NCBI GenBank assembly: GCA_035317605.1
Contig: DATHGT010000085.1
Span: 1 to 28,542 of the forward strand
DNA length: 28,542 bases
Direction: 5' to 3'
Origin: DATHGT01 sp035317605
GTDB lineage: Bacteria > Methylomirabilota > Methylomirabilia > Rokubacteriales > CSP1-6
Position 1 is the first letter of the stretch, and every line of letters starts with the position of its first letter. The notes beneath the pieces were generated by a model. It saw only the letters and a list, made by a program, of their open reading frames with translations. It ran no database searches and had not been told where the DNA came from. Position numbers and translations under genes: made by a program. Shown here one piece after another: positions 1 to 8,062 of the stretch.

Positions 1-94
1 TGTTCACCACCGCCGTGAGCTCGACGCCCGCCGCCAGGAGGCCGCGCAGCAGCTTGGCCGCTCCCGTCCCCCCCGCGAGGGCCGTCACACGCAT
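1..94 (-). CDS. cofD: Probable CofD, 2-phospho-L-lactate transferase (N-terminal 31 codons only)
   Basis: The gene runs off the left edge; only the start is present. Reading from the ATG at 94 the protein begins MRVTALAGGTGAAKLLRGLL and continues to a VVN. This is the usual N-terminal strand and glycine-rich loop of the CofD/YvcK fold, where VVN is normally followed by a Thr/Asp-rich loop. CofD joins a phospholactate-type group to FO to make F420-0. The YvcK gluconeogenesis factors share the GGTG loop, so the fragment alone does not decide, but cofG and cofH on the same strand 1-3.5 kb upstream strongly favour CofD. It lies downstream of two hairpins (119-185), so it probably has its own promoter in the short AT-richer stretch 95-118. 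Confidence 0.72.
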   Translation of the reverse strand, partial: MRVTALAGGTGAAKLLRGLLAAGVELTAVVN

Positions 95-118
95 AGATTA
101 CGAACGATCATCGAGGAC

Positions 119-139
119 CGCCCCGGCGAAGCCGGGGCG
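119..139 (-). terminator. GC hairpin, 9-bp perfect stem with GAA loop
   Basis: Positions 119-127 pair perfectly with 131-139 around a three-base loop. There is no T-tract. It lies between the end of the GNAT-like gene and the start of cofD, so it may help stop minus-strand transcription or stabilise the RNA end. Confidence 0.5.
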
Positions 140-154
140 CCAAGCGTGTGGGGG

Positions 155-185
155 GAGTGGGGGGCCATGTCGGGGCCCCCCACTC
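155..185 (-). terminator. Strong hairpin at the stop codon of the GNAT-like gene
   Basis: Positions 155-166 pair perfectly with 174-185 (12 bp) around a seven-base loop. The stem touches the stop codon of the gene ending at 184. No T-run follows, as is common in very GC-rich genomes. It probably ends the minus-strand transcript of the HU/GNAT segment. Confidence 0.6.
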
Positions 186-708
186 AATCGATCTTTTCGC
201 GGAAGGTCCACAGCGCGGTGCCGCCCCGCCACGCGTAGAGTCCCACGCGCTCGCGCCCGGCGAGGGCGGGGGGCAGGGCACCCTCGGGGACGGGGAGGAA
301 GCCGTAGCGGATCCAGACCCGGTCGAGGCCCTGCGGCCGCGCGAAGACCATCTCGGCGCCGAGCGCGGTGGCGTGATCGATGGCGGCGGCCACGAGCTGG
401 GCGGCGACTTCCAGGGCGTCCTCGGTCTCGACGGCGACCACGGGCCCGGCGAGCATCACCGCGCGATCGGCCGACTCGGCCACGATCGCGCCCACCAGTT
501 GTTCCCCGCCGTGACCGGCCACGTGGGCGCCCCAGGAGAACGCCCCGGCGCCGGCTTCGGGCCACGGCACCGCCGCGAAGTCGAAGAGGCGACGCGCCAC
601 GGCGGGATCGGACAGCGGCCTATAGCCGACGCCTTGCCATACGCGGGGGAGCGTTGCCGAAGCGAGCGAGGGGCCGGGCGAGAGCCCGACCCCGGATCCA
701 GGAGGCAT
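184..708 (-). CDS. GNAT-like N-acetyltransferase-fold protein, function unknown
   Basis: A 174-residue protein starting at the ATG at 708. A longer start at 771 would run into the HU gene and only adds basic low-complexity sequence. The middle part reads like a GNAT core: a strand (GPVVAVET), a long helix (AAQLVAAAIDHATALG), a strand (AEMVFAR), then WIRYGFLPVPEG, like the 'YxkxGF' element near the end of acetyltransferases. The acetyl-CoA loop R/Q-x-x-G-x-G/A is not evident, so the enzyme may be degenerate. No substrate can be inferred. It sits between the HU gene and cofD on the same strand. No clear Shine-Dalgarno sequence precedes the chosen start. Confidence 0.5.
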   Translation of the reverse strand: MPPGSGVGLSPGPSLASATLPRVWQGVGYRPLSDPAVARRLFDFAAVPWPEAGAGAFSWGAHVAGHGGEQLVGAIVAESADRAVMLAGPVVAVETEDALEVAAQLVAAAIDHATALGAEMVFARPQGLDRVWIRYGFLPVPEGALPPALAGRERVGLYAWRGGTALWTFREKID

Positions 709-725
709 GACATCCGGGGCAACGG

Positions 726-741
726 CCCGCCGCGAGGCGGG
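726..741 (-). terminator. Small hairpin after the HU gene
   Basis: Six perfect base pairs (726-731 with 736-741) around a four-base loop, 17 bases past the HU stop codon. There is no T-tract. It is a weak terminator or RNA-end candidate. Confidence 0.35.
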
Positions 742-757
742 ACGGCGCCCGGTGGCC

Positions 758-1045
<288 letters not shown>

Positions 1046-1088
1046 GGGTGTCTTCCTCCGGTCGAGTGGGTTTGGGGCGTGGGCAGCA

Positions 1089-1097
1089 TTAATACCA
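1089..1097 (-). promoter_or_regulatory. Possible extended -10 element for the HU gene
   Basis: On the minus strand the sequence reads TGGTATTAA, an extended -10 like element, in the only AT-richer patch of the cofH-HU gap. It lies 44 bases before the GTG start. No good -35 is visible, so this is tentative. Confidence 0.3.
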
Positions 1098-1114
1098 TAG
1101 CCGGGTGTGCAGGG

Positions 1115-2380
1115 CTACCGTTGGGTGAATCGAAACGTTCCCGACGCGACCAGGCGACGGTACGAGCCGAAGCGCGACTCGGCGTCTTCCACCCGATCGA
1201 GCGGCGACGCCTCGTCGTCGCGCCCGTCGAACTGGCGCAAGATCGTGTAGAGGGTGTCGCGCTCGGCGGGTACGCGTCCGGCGTCGCGAATGAGTCGCTT
1301 CAGCTCGCCGGGCGGCACGAGCTGGCCGTAACTGGCGCCCGCCGAGGTGGAGATCGACTCGTTGATCAGGGTGCCCCCGAGATCGTTGGCCCCGACGGTC
1401 AACAACACCTGGCAGAGCTTGGGCCCCTCCTTCACCCACGAGGCTTGAATGTTCCGGAACGTCGGTCCGAGCATCAGCCGGGCCAGCGCGTGCATGAGCA
1501 CGACCTCGATGCCGGTGGCGCCGGGCCGGACGCCGGGCACCAGCTTCTTGGCGTACATGGGAGCCTCGGAGTGGATCAGCGAGAGCGGCACGAACTCGGT
1601 GAAGCCGCCCGTCTCCTTCTGCACGCTGCGCAGGAGCGCCATGTGGCGCACCCAGTGCTCGGGCGTCTCGACGTGGCCGTACATGATCGTGGACGTCGTG
1701 CGAATCCCCAGCGCGTGAGCGGTGGTGATGACCTCCAGCCACTGGGCCACGGTGATGCGGCCGCGGGCGATGACGTCGCGGATGGACTGGTCGAGGATCT
1801 CCGCCGAAGTTCCCGGCAGCGTTCCCAGCCCGGCCGCCTTCAGCTCGGTCAGGTACTCCTTGATCGACATCCCCGAGCGGACGGTGCCGTAGAGGATCTC
1901 CTCGGGCGAGAAGGCGTGCAGGTGGATGTCGGGCAGCACGGCCTTGATGGCCCGGCAGACGTCGATGTAATGGCGGCCGTCGAGCTTGGGCGGCAGCCCG
2001 GCCTGGATGCACACCTCGGTGGCTCCGAGGTCCCACGCCTCCTGGGCGCGCCGCACGACTTCCTCCATCGGAAGGAAGTACCCCTCTTCCTCGCGGTGGT
2101 CGCGGCTGAACGCGCAGAACGTGCAGTGCTTGATGCACACGTTGGTGAAGTTGATGTTGCGGTTGACCACGAAGGTGACGACGTCGCCCGCTTGCCGTCG
2201 CCGCATCTCGTCGGCCACCGCGCCGACCGCGGCGAGGTCGCGCCCGCGCGCCCCGGCCAGCACGATCGCGTCGTCGACGCCGACCTCGTCACCGTCGAGG
2301 GCGCCGCCGAGGATGCGCCGCACGTCGGGCGACGTCCAGCCGAGCAGGAACTCCGCGCTACCAGCTTCGCCAGTGTTCAT
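1115..2380 (-). CDS. cofH: FO synthase subunit 2, CofH (radical SAM)
   Basis: A 421-residue radical SAM protein. The iron-sulfur motif CxxxCxxC appears as C82-IKH-C86-TF-C89, preceded by the CofH-like VNRNINFTNVC. Other family features are the HLHAFSPEEI strand, LGTLPGTSAEIL, and the C-terminal NDLGGTLINESIS block. With CofG it builds the deazaflavin FO, the chromophore of F420, from a ribityl-aminouracil and tyrosine; CofH carries out the tyrosine-dependent step. The ATG at 2380 has an AAAGGA Shine-Dalgarno and overlaps the end of cofG by 23 bases, indicating translational coupling. MqnC/MqnE-type menaquinone enzymes are related, but the adjacent cofG and LLM oxidoreductase support CofH. Confidence 0.93.
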   Translation of the reverse strand: MNTGEAGSAEFLLGWTSPDVRRILGGALDGDEVGVDDAIVLAGARGRDLAAVGAVADEMRRRQAGDVVTFVVNRNINFTNVCIKHCTFCAFSRDHREEEGYFLPMEEVVRRAQEAWDLGATEVCIQAGLPPKLDGRHYIDVCRAIKAVLPDIHLHAFSPEEILYGTVRSGMSIKEYLTELKAAGLGTLPGTSAEILDQSIRDVIARGRITVAQWLEVITTAHALGIRTTSTIMYGHVETPEHWVRHMALLRSVQKETGGFTEFVPLSLIHSEAPMYAKKLVPGVRPGATGIEVVLMHALARLMLGPTFRNIQASWVKEGPKLCQVLLTVGANDLGGTLINESISTSAGASYGQLVPPGELKRLIRDAGRVPAERDTLYTILRQFDGRDDEASPLDRVEDAESRFGSYRRLVASGTFRFTQR

Positions 2381-3509
2381 GGCTGTCCTTTACCAGGCCC
2401 GCCTCGTCGAGCAGGGCGTCGACGCGCGGGCGAAGAGATTCGGCGACGAATTCAGGACGCCGCGCGAACTCAGGATACACGGCCAGCCGCTCGCGGAAGG
2501 CGAATCCCTCGCCCTCGGTCGCGCGGCGCAGCTCGGGGATGAGCGGCCACGGCCGCTCGGGATTGATGTGGTCGAGGGTCAGCGGCGAGATCCCGCCCCA
2601 GTCGTTGAGCCCCGCCGCCAGCAGCTTCGGATAGGCGTGCGGCGAGAGGTTCGGCGGCGCCTGGATGTTGACGTCGGGGCCGAGGAGGAGGCGCGCCACC
2701 GCGAGCGTGCGCAGCAGGTCCTCGAACGACGGCTCGGCCGCGTCCCGCATGGGGATGCGCGGCTTCGTCCGGAAGTTCTGAATGATCACTTCCTGGACGT
2801 GGCCGTAGCGCTCGTGGAGATCGCGGATGGCCGCCAGCGCGTCGACGCGCTCGCGCGAGGTCTCGCCGATCCCGATGAGGATCCCCGTGGTGAAGGGGAT
2901 CTGCAGCTTGCCGGCGAGCGCGATCGTGCGCAGCCGTCGCGCCGGCACCTTGTCGGGGGCGTTGTCGTGCGCCATGCCGGCGCCGAGCAGCCGCTCCGAG
3001 ACGGTCTCCAGCATGATCCCCATGCTCACGTTGACCTCGCGCAGGGCGGCCAGGTCGCGCTCGCCCATCACGCCGGGATTGGCGTGGGGCAGGAGCGGAG
3101 ACTCGGCCAGGGTGAGCTCGCAGATCGCGCGAAGATAGCCGAGCGTGGTGCGATGGCCGTGGCGACGCAGGAACGCGCGCTGCTCGGGAAAGCGCGCCTC
3201 GGGCTTGTCGCCCAGCGAGAACAGCGCTTCCTTGGCGCCGATGCGGCCGCCGGCCTGGACGAGCGCGACCACCTCGTCGGGCGTCATCGTGTGGGCGCCC
3301 GGCTCGCCGGGATCGCGGCGGAACGTGCAGTAGCCGCAGTAGTCACGACAGAGCGTGGTCAGCGGCACGAAGACTTTCTTGGAGAACGTGACCACGCGGC
3401 CCCGTCCGCGATCGCGCAGCGCTCCGGCGCGCGCGAGCAGATCCGGGAGCGCGGCGTCGTCGCCTTCGATGAGGCGACAGGCCTCGTCGTGAGAGATGGC
3501 CGTCGCCAT
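2358..3509 (-). CDS. cofG: FO synthase subunit 1, CofG (radical SAM)
   Basis: A 383-residue radical SAM enzyme with the cluster motif C-RDY-C-GY-C at residues 54-61, in the CofG context FVPLTTLCRDYCGYCTF. LLPHANPGVM, ETVSERLL and the C-terminal NDWGGISPLTLDHINPE block are also typical of CofG. It catalyses the second half of FO formation (ring closure to the deazaflavin). The ATG at 3509 shares its last base with the TGA of the upstream oxidoreductase (TGATG). A GTG one codon earlier is an equally possible start. The gene overlaps cofH downstream. In some actinobacteria cofG and cofH are fused (FbiC); here they are separate but overlapping. Confidence 0.93.
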   Translation of the reverse strand: MATAISHDEACRLIEGDDAALPDLLARAGALRDRGRGRVVTFSKKVFVPLTTLCRDYCGYCTFRRDPGEPGAHTMTPDEVVALVQAGGRIGAKEALFSLGDKPEARFPEQRAFLRRHGHRTTLGYLRAICELTLAESPLLPHANPGVMGERDLAALREVNVSMGIMLETVSERLLGAGMAHDNAPDKVPARRLRTIALAGKLQIPFTTGILIGIGETSRERVDALAAIRDLHERYGHVQEVIIQNFRTKPRIPMRDAAEPSFEDLLRTLAVARLLLGPDVNIQAPPNLSPHAYPKLLAAGLNDWGGISPLTLDHINPERPWPLIPELRRATEGEGFAFRERLAVYPEFARRPEFVAESLRPRVDALLDEAGLVKDSHEHWRSW

Positions 3510-4492
3510 CACCGCGAGCCCGCCTTGGCCGGCCGCTTGCCGAGCTTCGGCCGCACGTCCTCGGCGAAGCGGGTCATGTTGTCGAGGAGGGCGCGCAGAT
3601 CCGGACGCACGGGATCGAAGATCACGTGGCTGACGCCGAGCGCTTGGTAGCGGCGGAGGTCGCCGAGGACTTCGGCGGCCGTTCCCTGGAACAGCGGGCG
3701 ATCGCCGGCCGGCGCCTTGGCCCGCGACGAGCGCACCTCCATCGGACCGCGGAACGTGAGCGTGATCGACGCGGGATCGCGCCCGGCCTCGGCGGCCCAG
3801 GCGTGGAGCTGCTTGACGCGGGCCCCGTACTCGTCGGGCTCCAGCATCGCGGGCGGACGCAGACCGATCGGATGCCAGCCGTCACCGATCGTGGCCGCGC
3901 GTCGAATCGCGGCCGGCGTGTGGCCGCCGATCCACACGGGAATGCCGCCACGCTGGGCGGGCTGGGGCAAGGCGTGCACGGGATCGATCCGGCAGTAACG
4001 GCCGCTGAAGGTCACGGGATCGGTCGTCCAGGCCAGGCGCATCACGCGCAGATATTCGTCGGTGACGGCGCCGCGCTCCTCGAACGGCGGCGCGCCGAGC
4101 GCCTCGAACTCCTCGCGCAGCCAGCCCACGCCGGCGCCGAGGATGAGTCGGCCGCCCGACAACACGTCGATGGTCGCCAGCGTCTTGGCCACGACCAGCG
4201 GATGGCGGTAGGGGATCACCAGCACGCTGGTGCCCAGGCGGACCCGCGTGGTGGCCCGCGCCAGATAGCCGAGCATGGCCAGCGGATCGAGGTAGTCCTG
4301 GCGCGCGCCGCCCGGAAACTGTCCGGTCGCGGCGTAGGGATACACCGAGCGCGCCGCCGACACCGGCAGCACCACGTGATCGGTGACGAAGACCGACGCG
4401 TAGCGGAGCGCGTCCGCCTTCTGCGCGATCTTGAGCACGAGATCCGGGGTGGCGAGCGGACCGCGACCGGGAAGCGAGAATCCGAACTCCAG
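3509..4492 (-). CDS. LLM-class F420-dependent oxidoreductase (TIGR03619-like), probable CTG start
   Basis: A luciferase-like TIM-barrel flavin/F420 oxidoreductase. Family landmarks are YASVFVTDHVVLP, RVRLGTSVLVIPYRHP, the signature GGRLILGAGVGWLREEFEALG, and IPVWIGGHTPAAIRRAATIGDGWHP. Substrate is unknown. The first canonical start (GTG at 4438) would remove the first barrel strand. The frame stays open upstream and encodes EFGFSLPGRGPLATPDLV, a normal N-terminus for this family, with no ATG, GTG or TTG ahead of it. A CTG at 4492 lies five bases after a GGAGG ribosome-binding site and gives 327 residues, so I take it as the start. The gene leads into cofG (TGATG junction), tying an F420 user to F420 synthesis. 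Confidence 0.85.
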   Translation of the reverse strand: MEFGFSLPGRGPLATPDLVLKIAQKADALRYASVFVTDHVVLPVSAARSVYPYAATGQFPGGARQDYLDPLAMLGYLARATTRVRLGTSVLVIPYRHPLVVAKTLATIDVLSGGRLILGAGVGWLREEFEALGAPPFEERGAVTDEYLRVMRLAWTTDPVTFSGRYCRIDPVHALPQPAQRGGIPVWIGGHTPAAIRRAATIGDGWHPIGLRPPAMLEPDEYGARVKQLHAWAAEAGRDPASITLTFRGPMEVRSSRAKAPAGDRPLFQGTAAEVLGDLRRYQALGVSHVIFDPVRPDLRALLDNMTRFAEDVRPKLGKRPAKAGSR

Positions 4493-4560
4493 AAGTCCCT
4501 CCGAGTTGGGCGTCTGACGAAGACCGCCATATCGTAGGCCACGCCCTAGCCCATTGCAAT

Positions 4561-4586
4561 CGCGCGGGACGTGTCGACCCCGCGCG
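4561..4586. promoter_or_regulatory. Inverted repeat in the divergent LLM/kinase intergenic region
   Basis: An 8-bp perfect inverted repeat (4561-4568 with 4579-4586, ten-base spacer) lies in the 143-base gap between the minus-strand oxidoreductase operon and the plus-strand kinase operon. A TACTAT at 4596-4601 could be a -10 for the kinase gene. The dyad would then overlap that promoter, as an operator would; an RNA hairpin is the alternative. Confidence 0.4.
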
Positions 4587-4635
4587 AGCCCGATGTACTA
4601 TCACAAGGTGCGTATCACCATGAGCGTGGCCTGAC

Positions 4636-6081
4636 ATGCGGCTCGCGCCGAAGATTTTCCTCGCGTCCTCGCTGGTCATCGTGGTGCTGCTGGGCGTCGG
4701 CGCGCTCAGTCTGCGCGCGGTCGGCCGGCTGGTGTCGGTCAACGCGGCCATCACCGGACGCAGCGTCCCCGCCATCCGCCGGGCCGCCGCCGCCCACGAC
4801 GCGATCCTGTCGCTCGCGCGGCTCGAAGCCCGCTTCCTGCTGCTCGGCGACGCCGCGTTCGCGGGACTGTGGGCCGAGCGGGCGGCGCGCACGCAGGAAG
4901 AGCTGGACGGGCTGGCCGACTTTCTGACGACCAAGCGGGAGCGCGCGTTGCTGGCCGCCATCCGGGGCGCGTTCGCGGACTACCGCGGAGTCGTCTCGCG
5001 GGAGCAGGAGCTGATCGTGGCGGGCGACGCCGCACAGGCCCGCGCGCTGGCCGAATCCACCGGCCGCGCGTTGCGCGAGCGCGTGGAAGCCGACCTCGAG
5101 GGCCTCAGCGAGGCCACCCACGCCGCCGCTCAGGCGGCCCAGGCCGACGCCGGGCGGCTGGAGGCGCGCACGTGGGCGGGCGTGCTGATCGCGCTGGTGG
5201 CCGCGCTGGGCCTGGCCCTGCTCGGCACCGCGCTCATCGCACTGCGCCTCACGCGCTCGCTGCGCAACCTGTCGACGGCGACGGCGGCGGTGGCCGCGGG
5301 ATCCTTCCGAGAACCGCTCAAGGTCCAGGGCCACGACGAGATCGCCGACCTCGCGCGCTCGTTCAACGCGATGGCCCAGCGCCTGCGCGAGCTGGACGAG
5401 CTGAAGCAGGCGTTCCTGGCCACCGTCTCTCACGAGCTGCGCTCGCCGTTGACCTCGATGCGGGAAGCCGCGCACCTGTTGCGCGACCGGGTAGCGGGGG
5501 AGCTGAACGACCGCCAGTCGCGGATGGTGGAGATCATGTCGGCGAGCTGCGAGCGGCTGCTGCGCCTGGTGAACCAGGTGCTGGATCTCTCGCGGCTGCG
5601 CGCCGGCGTGCTCACCCTCGATCGCCAGCGCGTCGACCTCGACCGGGTCGTCACCCGCGCGGTCGACGAGATGCGGGCCCAGGCGGAGGAAGCCGGCCTC
5701 ACGCTCACGCTCGAGCGCCGCGGCGGCGACTTCGTGGTCGAGGGCGACGAGGATCGCCTCGTCCAGGTCCTCGTCAACCTGGTGGCCAACGCGGTGCGCT
5801 TCACGCTGCGCCGCGGGCGGGTGACGGTCCGGCTCCACGACGCCGGTCGCGAGGTCGAGGTGCAGGTGGAAGACACCGGCGTCGGCATCCCCGCCGTGGC
5901 GCTGCCGCACATCTTCGACACGTGGCAGCAGGCTCACCACCAGCGCGGGGGCACCGGGCTCGGCCTGGCCATCGTGCGTGGGATCGTGCAGGCTCACGGG
6001 GGACGCGTCACCGTCGAATCGCACGAGGGCAAGGGCACGCGCCTCAGCGTGCTGCTCCCGCGGCGGAAGGAGAGCGCTTGA
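4636..6081 (+). CDS. Membrane sensor histidine kinase with HAMP domain, GlrK/QseE-like
   Basis: A 481-residue inner-membrane kinase. A membrane segment at about 6-28, a helical Ala-rich sensing region (30-178), a second membrane segment (180-203), a HAMP domain (204-256), then HisKA with H266 in SHELRSPLTSM. HATPase motifs follow: N385 in NLVANAVRFT, DTGVG at 413, and GTGLGLAIV at 439. The four-helix-like sensor between two membrane segments resembles GlrK (QseE). The next genes are a small coiled-coil lipoprotein and, one gene later, a sigma-54 activator and glnB, matching the glrK-qseG-glrR-glnB order of enterobacteria. Its TGA overlaps the TTG start of the lipoprotein gene. Confidence 0.9.
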   Translation: MRLAPKIFLASSLVIVVLLGVGALSLRAVGRLVSVNAAITGRSVPAIRRAAAAHDAILSLARLEARFLLLGDAAFAGLWAERAARTQEELDGLADFLTTKRERALLAAIRGAFADYRGVVSREQELIVAGDAAQARALAESTGRALRERVEADLEGLSEATHAAAQAAQADAGRLEARTWAGVLIALVAALGLALLGTALIALRLTRSLRNLSTATAAVAAGSFREPLKVQGHDEIADLARSFNAMAQRLRELDELKQAFLATVSHELRSPLTSMREAAHLLRDRVAGELNDRQSRMVEIMSASCERLLRLVNQVLDLSRLRAGVLTLDRQRVDLDRVVTRAVDEMRAQAEEAGLTLTLERRGGDFVVEGDEDRLVQVLVNLVANAVRFTLRRGRVTVRLHDAGREVEVQVEDTGVGIPAVALPHIFDTWQQAHHQRGGTGLGLAIVRGIVQAHGGRVTVESHEGKGTRLSVLLPRRKESA

Positions 6082-6563
6082 CCCGCTGGGCCCTCGTTGT
6101 CATCATCGTGACCGCCGCAGGCTGCGTCTTGTCGGACCCGCCGCCGCGTCCTCCTGCGCCGCCGCTCGTGCGTCCGTCGGTGACGCTGCTCGCGCGGGCG
6201 GATGGGCTGGTCGCCGACGGCCAGTACACGGATGCGCTCGAAGCCTATGGGGAGATTCTGTCGAAGTATCCGGACACGGACGAAGCCGGCCGCGCCCGCA
6301 GCAGTCGTGAGACCCTCGGCAACCTGCTGGCGGCGCGCGCCAGGATCGCCCGACTCACCGCCGAGATGAAGGCCCAGGAAGTTCAGATGAAGACCCAGGA
6401 GAGCGAGCTGGCCCGCGTGCGCGGAGAGGTCACCGCTCGCGACGGCGAGCTGGCCAAGGCCCGGCAGGAGATCGCCCGCTTGAGCGCCGAGGCGGAGCGC
6501 CTCCGTACCGACTTGGAACACCTCAAGAAGATCGACATCGACCTCGAGCGAAGACGTAAATAG
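6078..6563 (+). CDS. Small coiled-coil lipoprotein, QseG/YfhG-like position
   Basis: A 161-residue protein starting at a TTG that overlaps the kinase stop (TTGA). The N-terminus is a lipoprotein signal: MTRWALVVIIV then the lipobox TAAGC with Cys16. A Pro-rich linker and one TPR-like segment (ARADGLVADGQYTDALEAYGEILSKYPD, split about residues 45-70) follow. From about residue 85 it is a long charged coiled coil (RIARLTAEMKAQEVQMKTQE and on) rich in Glu, Arg and Lys. In E. coli the lipoprotein QseG (YfhG), encoded between glrK and glrR, influences GlrK activity from the outer membrane. Position and type match here; sequence homology is not demonstrated. Confidence 0.8.
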   Translation: MTRWALVVIIVTAAGCVLSDPPPRPPAPPLVRPSVTLLARADGLVADGQYTDALEAYGEILSKYPDTDEAGRARSSRETLGNLLAARARIARLTAEMKAQEVQMKTQESELARVRGEVTARDGELAKARQEIARLSAEAERLRTDLEHLKKIDIDLERRRK

Positions 6564-6571
6564 ATAGACGT

Positions 6572-8062
6572 ATGCGACGGAAAATGCTGGTCGTCGACGA
6601 TGACGCCGCGATCCTCGAGGTGCTGGAGATGCGGCTGTCCTCGATGGGCTTCGACGTCACCGCCACCCCTGAGGCGGAGACGGCGGTCGGTGCCGTGCTT
6701 CAAACGCGCTTCGACCTCGCCCTGCTCGACCTGCGCATGGAGCCGACGGACGGCATCCGGCTGATGGAACAATTGCACGTCCATCAGCCGCGGCTGCCCG
6801 TGCTGATCATGACCGCCCACGGCACCATCGAGACCGCGGTGGAGGCCGTGCAGCGTGGCGCCTTCGACTACCTGACCAAACCGTTCGTGCGCGACGAGCT
6901 GCGCGCCAAGATCGGCCGCGCGCTGGCCGCTCGGCGGTGGGCGCGCGACCGCGAGCGCCTGCTCTTCGTCGGCGAGACGCTCGCCTCGTCGGGCGTGATG
7001 GGACGCATCCTCGGCGCCGTCGCCCAGGCCGCCCTGGAGACCATCGACGCCGAGCGCTGCGTGGTGTTCCAGGCCACCGACGGCCGCCTGGTCCCGATGG
7101 CGATCACGGGCTCGCCGCCCACGTCGTGGAGCGCGCTGGAGACCGCCGCGTCGCTCGCGATGAGCAAGGGCGGGCCGGCGACCATGACCGGCGCCGAGGG
7201 CCAGGCCCTGGTGGCGGTGCCGCTGGTCGTGGAGCGCGGTCCGGCGGGTGCTCTCGTCATCGAGGCACCCGCGCGCGTGGAGCCGACCGACGACGACCTG
7301 GATCTCCTCGCGCTGTTCTCGGCTCAGGCCGCGGTGGCCATCCGCAACACCCACGAGCTCTCGCGGCTGCGCAGCGGCGCGCTCGCCGCGCTCGGACGCA
7401 TGGCCACGCAGGTGGCCCACGAGCTGAAGAATCCGCTCGCCGGGCTGCGCCTTTACGCCCGCCACCTCGAGCTGCGGCTCGAAGCCCAGAACGACGACGA
7501 CTCGGCCGATCTGGCGCGAAAGATCAGCACCACCGTCGACCATCTGGCCGCGGTCGTCTCCGAGATCACCGCCTACGGGCGACCGCCCGAGCTGCACCGC
7601 GCGCCGACGGCGCTGGTGCCGCTGCTCGACGAGTGCCTGACGTTCGCGCGGGCCCGCTGCACGACCGAGGATCTCGAGATCGAGCGCGACTACGATCCGT
7701 CGGTCCCGGACATCCCGGCCGACGCCCGTGAGCTGAGGAAGGCGTTCCTCAACCTGCTGCTCAACGGTCTGGAAGCCCTCGACCCCAAGGGCCGTCTCAC
7801 CGTGACCACGACCTACGCCGTCGACACCCGCACGGTCACGATCGTGATCGAGGACACGGGGGCAGGGATGAGCGACGAGACGCTTTCGCGCGCGTTCGAT
7901 CTGTTCTTCACCACCAAGCCCGAAGGCACGGGCCTGGGCATGGCGCTGGCGCGCTCGGTGATCGATCTGCACGGCGGTGCGCTCGACGTGCAGAGCGCGC
8001 CCGGACGGGGCACGCGCGTGCGCGTGCGGCTGCCGGCGGGCGAGGGGAGTCCCGGCGCGTGA
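6572..8062 (+). CDS. Hybrid protein: N-terminal receiver, GAF domain, C-terminal histidine kinase
   Basis: A 496-residue soluble protein with no membrane segment. Receiver domain 1-118 with acidic pair D9-D11, phospho-acceptor D53, T81 and K103. A GAF-like domain spans about 135-260 (ERCVVFQATDGRLVPMA, then ALVAVPLVVERGPAGALVIEA). HisKA carries H283 in VAHELKNPLAGLRLYARHLE. The HATPase domain has the N-box FLNLLLNGLEAL (392-403), DTGAG at 428 and GTGLGM at 452. The VAHELKNPL phospho-site is typical of NtrB-type kinases. It sits between the lipoprotein gene and the sigma-54 activator (GTGA overlap), so a phosphorelay kinase -> this receiver/kinase -> activator is plausible. An internal hybrid here is not part of the enterobacterial arrangement. 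Confidence 0.9.
   Translation: MRRKMLVVDDDAAILEVLEMRLSSMGFDVTATPEAETAVGAVLQTRFDLALLDLRMEPTDGIRLMEQLHVHQPRLPVLIMTAHGTIETAVEAVQRGAFDYLTKPFVRDELRAKIGRALAARRWARDRERLLFVGETLASSGVMGRILGAVAQAALETIDAERCVVFQATDGRLVPMAITGSPPTSWSALETAASLAMSKGGPATMTGAEGQALVAVPLVVERGPAGALVIEAPARVEPTDDDLDLLALFSAQAAVAIRNTHELSRLRSGALAALGRMATQVAHELKNPLAGLRLYARHLELRLEAQNDDDSADLARKISTTVDHLAAVVSEITAYGRPPELHRAPTALVPLLDECLTFARARCTTEDLEIERDYDPSVPDIPADARELRKAFLNLLLNGLEALDPKGRLTVTTTYAVDTRTVTIVIEDTGAGMSDETLSRAFDLFFTTKPEGTGLGMALARSVIDLHGGALDVQSAPGRGTRVRVRLPAGEGSPGA

Noticed and set aside
15..710. Plus-strand open frame at the left end (Arg/Pro-rich)
   Set aside because: It crosses the two strong hairpins at 119-185, and its Arg/Pro/Ala composition is typical of a frame shadow. 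The minus-strand GNAT-like and CofD-like frames make better protein sense.
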